Shown here: positions 5,086 through 6,789 of the stretch, in pieces
How the letters are laid out: each line of letters opens with the position of its first letter
Position numbering within the stretch: the stretch's first letter is position 1
Assembly: GCA_023380675.1 (NCBI GenBank)
Contig: JAMCRS010000116.1
Coordinates: 1,291-8,079 of the forward strand
DNA from: Chloroflexota bacterium
GTDB lineage: Bacteria; Chloroflexota; Anaerolineae; UBA4142
DNA length: 6,789 nucleotides
Direction: 5' to 3'
Notes under the pieces: generated by a model
What the model saw: the letters and a program-made list of their open reading frames with translations, nothing else
Told to the model about the DNA's origin: nothing
The model's database searches: none
Translations under genes and position numbers: made by a program

Positions 5086-6789
5086 CTATTTGGCTTGAAC
5101 GAGGATGGTTTGAGGCAGAAGGATGTGATCGCCCTGCACGACCCCGGCTCTAGTCACCGGCAGCCGCCGTAAGCTGGGCCATTCGTACATGCCTACTTCA
5201 ATGCGGTATTCGCCCGGGGGCGCATTGGCCGGGAGCGTGAGGGTCCGCGGGTCGCCGACGATCTCGTCCGGCGCCCAGATCGAGGTCGGATAAGCGCCGT
5301 TGCGCGGCGTGGAATCGCTTTGGGCGCGCAGCACGCCGGAGGGGTCGAGCAGGTGCACGAACCCGGTATAATCACTCGGCGGCGTCGCCAGCGCTTGCCA
5401 ATACAAATAGACGGTCAACGAATCGCCGGCATGGGCCGGCGAATTCGTTTCTACCCGATAACCCAGCAGAGAGATCGCACTCCCCAGGTGAAGGTCGGTC
5501 CGCGTCAGAGAACCAATCTCCTGTTCCGTCGGGCGCGGCAGTTCCACTTTGATTTGCCCCAAGGACAATACGTCGTCGGTCGTACCGTCCGGCAAGTGGC
5601 AGGTCAAAGGGTCACCGCTGCCTACATAGTACAAGCCAAGCGCCAGTCCATACCGGCCGGGGGTCAGATCGTCAGGCAAGGCGAGGACGAACTGCTGGTC
5701 CACTCGATTTCCGTCCGGCCAGCGCTGCAGAGGATATTTGTCGCCGAAGGGAATAGTGCGGGCCTCGGCCGCCGCGCTGCCGTCAGGATCGCGAAGCTGC
5801 AAGCGCCATACGACCGAGTGAGCGGGAATGCTCGCGGTCTCGATCGCGGCCGTGAACGAGATCACGTCCCCAGCCCGCAGCGTCCGTGAAGGCAACTGAT
5901 AGTCGACCAGGGCGAGCGCGTCGCCGAACCGTCCCTCGGGCGCGCCGGCGCCGGCCGGACGGGCTTGGTCCGCGAGGCGGGACACGATCACGGCGTCGCC
6001 GATCCTCTCTACTTGTTTCACCTCCGGGCCGAGGGGGAGATGTTGGTCGCTCGTGATGTATAGATACTTGCCCCAAGACGGATCGTCGCGCCACTCTTCG
6101 TACGTTTTCGGCCCTAGTTGCGCCTGGCCGAATGACAGGTCGTCCGGATAGTTTTCGCCCCAAAAGCCGGCTCCTAGCCACTGCGGTATCAGTCCTTTTC
6201 GGCTGATGTAATTGATCTGCTGCGTGTCCAGGTGCTCTCTCGCCCACAGCGCGACCTGTATCTCCTGTTCGTTCATGGGCGACCCGAATGTCGCGGGAAA
6301 GGCGACCACGACGACGAAGGCCAGAACCGCAACCGTCAAGCCAAAGCCCGCCGCGACCGCCGGGGCGGAGATCCTCCGTACGGCCAACGCTCGCTCAATT
6401 CCCCAGGCAACCGGAAAGACGCTCAGCAGGGCAAGGGGAAAGACCCAGACGAAGAATGACTTTTCAACCCAATAGTAGCCCACGTTGAACGTCAAATGGG
6501 CGATCTGGAGGGAAAGGCTCTGAAGCGCGGTCACGAGAAAGAATGCGGCCGCAAGACGACCGGCGCCGCGGCTGCGCCAAGTGAGGAGGAGACCCAGCGC
6601 GGGAAGAATCAGAAAGACGCCGCCGAGCGATCGAAAGCTGGGTCCGACTAGAGCGATCGCGACGATCCCAAAACGCGCAAGGCGCGGGATGAATTCACCG
6701 CCGGTCAGGAGGCTGACGCCCCAAAAGACCGCCGTCAAGCCGAAGACGATCAGCGCCGACCGCCAGACGCCCGGCGTCCGCCGGCGCCA
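5086..6789 (-). CDS. C-terminal part of a large multi-pass membrane protein with two beta domains (glycosyltransferase-39-like), partial
   Basis: The frame is open to the right window edge, so the true start lies outside; 567 residues are visible, ending at TAG 5088-5086. Hydrophobic segments near visible residues 12-29, 38-49, 55-69, 79-99, 112-133 and 145-166 indicate about six membrane helices. A long hydrophilic region follows (ALWAREHLD, then WGENYPDDLSFGQ). Two related beta-rich domains follow, at about 285-417 and 433-567. Each has an AGD-x-h pattern near its start and a P-G-x-Y-x-h-x-h-G-h-Y pattern near its end; the second also has LYWQA, FVHLLD and YPTSIWAPDE. This layout resembles Chloroflexota membrane proteins related to GT-C/GT39 dolichyl-phosphate-mannose-type glycosyltransferases. 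The catalytic N-terminal region is not visible, so the enzymatic role is inferred. The TTG at 6738 is only an internal codon, with no ribosome binding site seen. The gene converges on araA with a 14-bp gap. Confidence 0.75.
   Translation of the reverse strand, partial: WRRRTPGVWRSALIVFGLTAVFWGVSLLTGGEFIPRLARFGIVAIALVGPSFRSLGGVFLILPALGLLLTWRSRGAGRLAAAFFLVTALQSLSLQIAHLTFNVGYYWVEKSFFVWVFPLALLSVFPVAWGIERALAVRRISAPAVAAGFGLTVAVLAFVVVVAFPATFGSPMNEQEIQVALWAREHLDTQQINYISRKGLIPQWLGAGFWGENYPDDLSFGQAQLGPKTYEEWRDDPSWGKYLYITSDQHLPLGPEVKQVERIGDAVIVSRLADQARPAGAGAPEGRFGDALALVDYQLPSRTLRAGDVISFTAAIETASIPAHSVVWRLQLRDPDGSAAAEARTIPFGDKYPLQRWPDGNRVDQQFVLALPDDLTPGRYGLALGLYYVGSGDPLTCHLPDGTTDDVLSLGQIKVELPRPTEQEIGSLTRTDLHLGSAISLLGYRVETNSPAHAGDSLTVYLYWQALATPPSDYTGFVHLLDPSGVLRAQSDSTPRNGAYPTSIWAPDEIVGDPRTLTLPANAPPGEYRIEVGMYEWPSLRRLPVTRAGVVQGDHILLPQTILVQAK

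Noticed and set aside
6736..6738. TTG as the start of the minus-strand membrane protein
   Set aside because: The frame is open upstream to the window edge with hydrophobic, protein-like sequence (SALIVFG), and no ribosome binding site precedes the TTG; the gene simply continues outside.

Overview
The window is GC-rich bacterial chromosomal DNA. It holds two fatty-acid elongation genes, a sugar isomerase gene and the C-terminal part of a large membrane protein. The tandem C-terminal beta domains of that protein (AGD...YWQA, FVHLLD, ...PTSIW, PPGEYRIEVGMY) are a pattern I associate with Chloroflexota (Anaerolineae-like) glycosyltransferase-type membrane proteins. The ACP-free fabF-fabH pair next to a DegV-like gene fits the same source. 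The lineage is inferred from protein style only.

Left part (1-2748): a divergent region separates the start of a minus-strand gene (DegV-like N-terminus, cut by the window edge) from a plus-strand fabF-fabH pair. An extended -10 box lies upstream of fabF, and a textbook intrinsic terminator follows fabH. FabF and FabH are condensing enzymes of type II fatty-acid synthesis; DegV/FakB proteins bind fatty acids, so the grouping is coherent. Two things look wrong or odd. fabF has an in-frame amber codon 34 codons before its homologous end. The last 29 nt at the left window edge are a near-copy, in inverse orientation and in coding register, of the start of fabH.

Middle part (2749-3565): about 820 bases without a credible gene. 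It contains a cluster of TTCAAG motifs, several hairpins including a 49-nt imperfect stem-loop, short direct repeats, and a near-consensus sigma-70-type promoter. A leader of about 115 nt with three consecutive hairpins then leads into araA.

Right part (3566-6789): a full-length L-arabinose isomerase gene with all metal-site residues, apparently monocistronic. It converges, with a 14-bp gap, on a minus-strand gene whose 5' end lies outside the window. That gene encodes at least five or six membrane helices, an extracytoplasmic region and two repeated beta domains.

I see no clear new defence or mobile system. The strongest leads are the interrupted fabF, the edge duplication, the structured araA control region and the C-terminally extended FabH.
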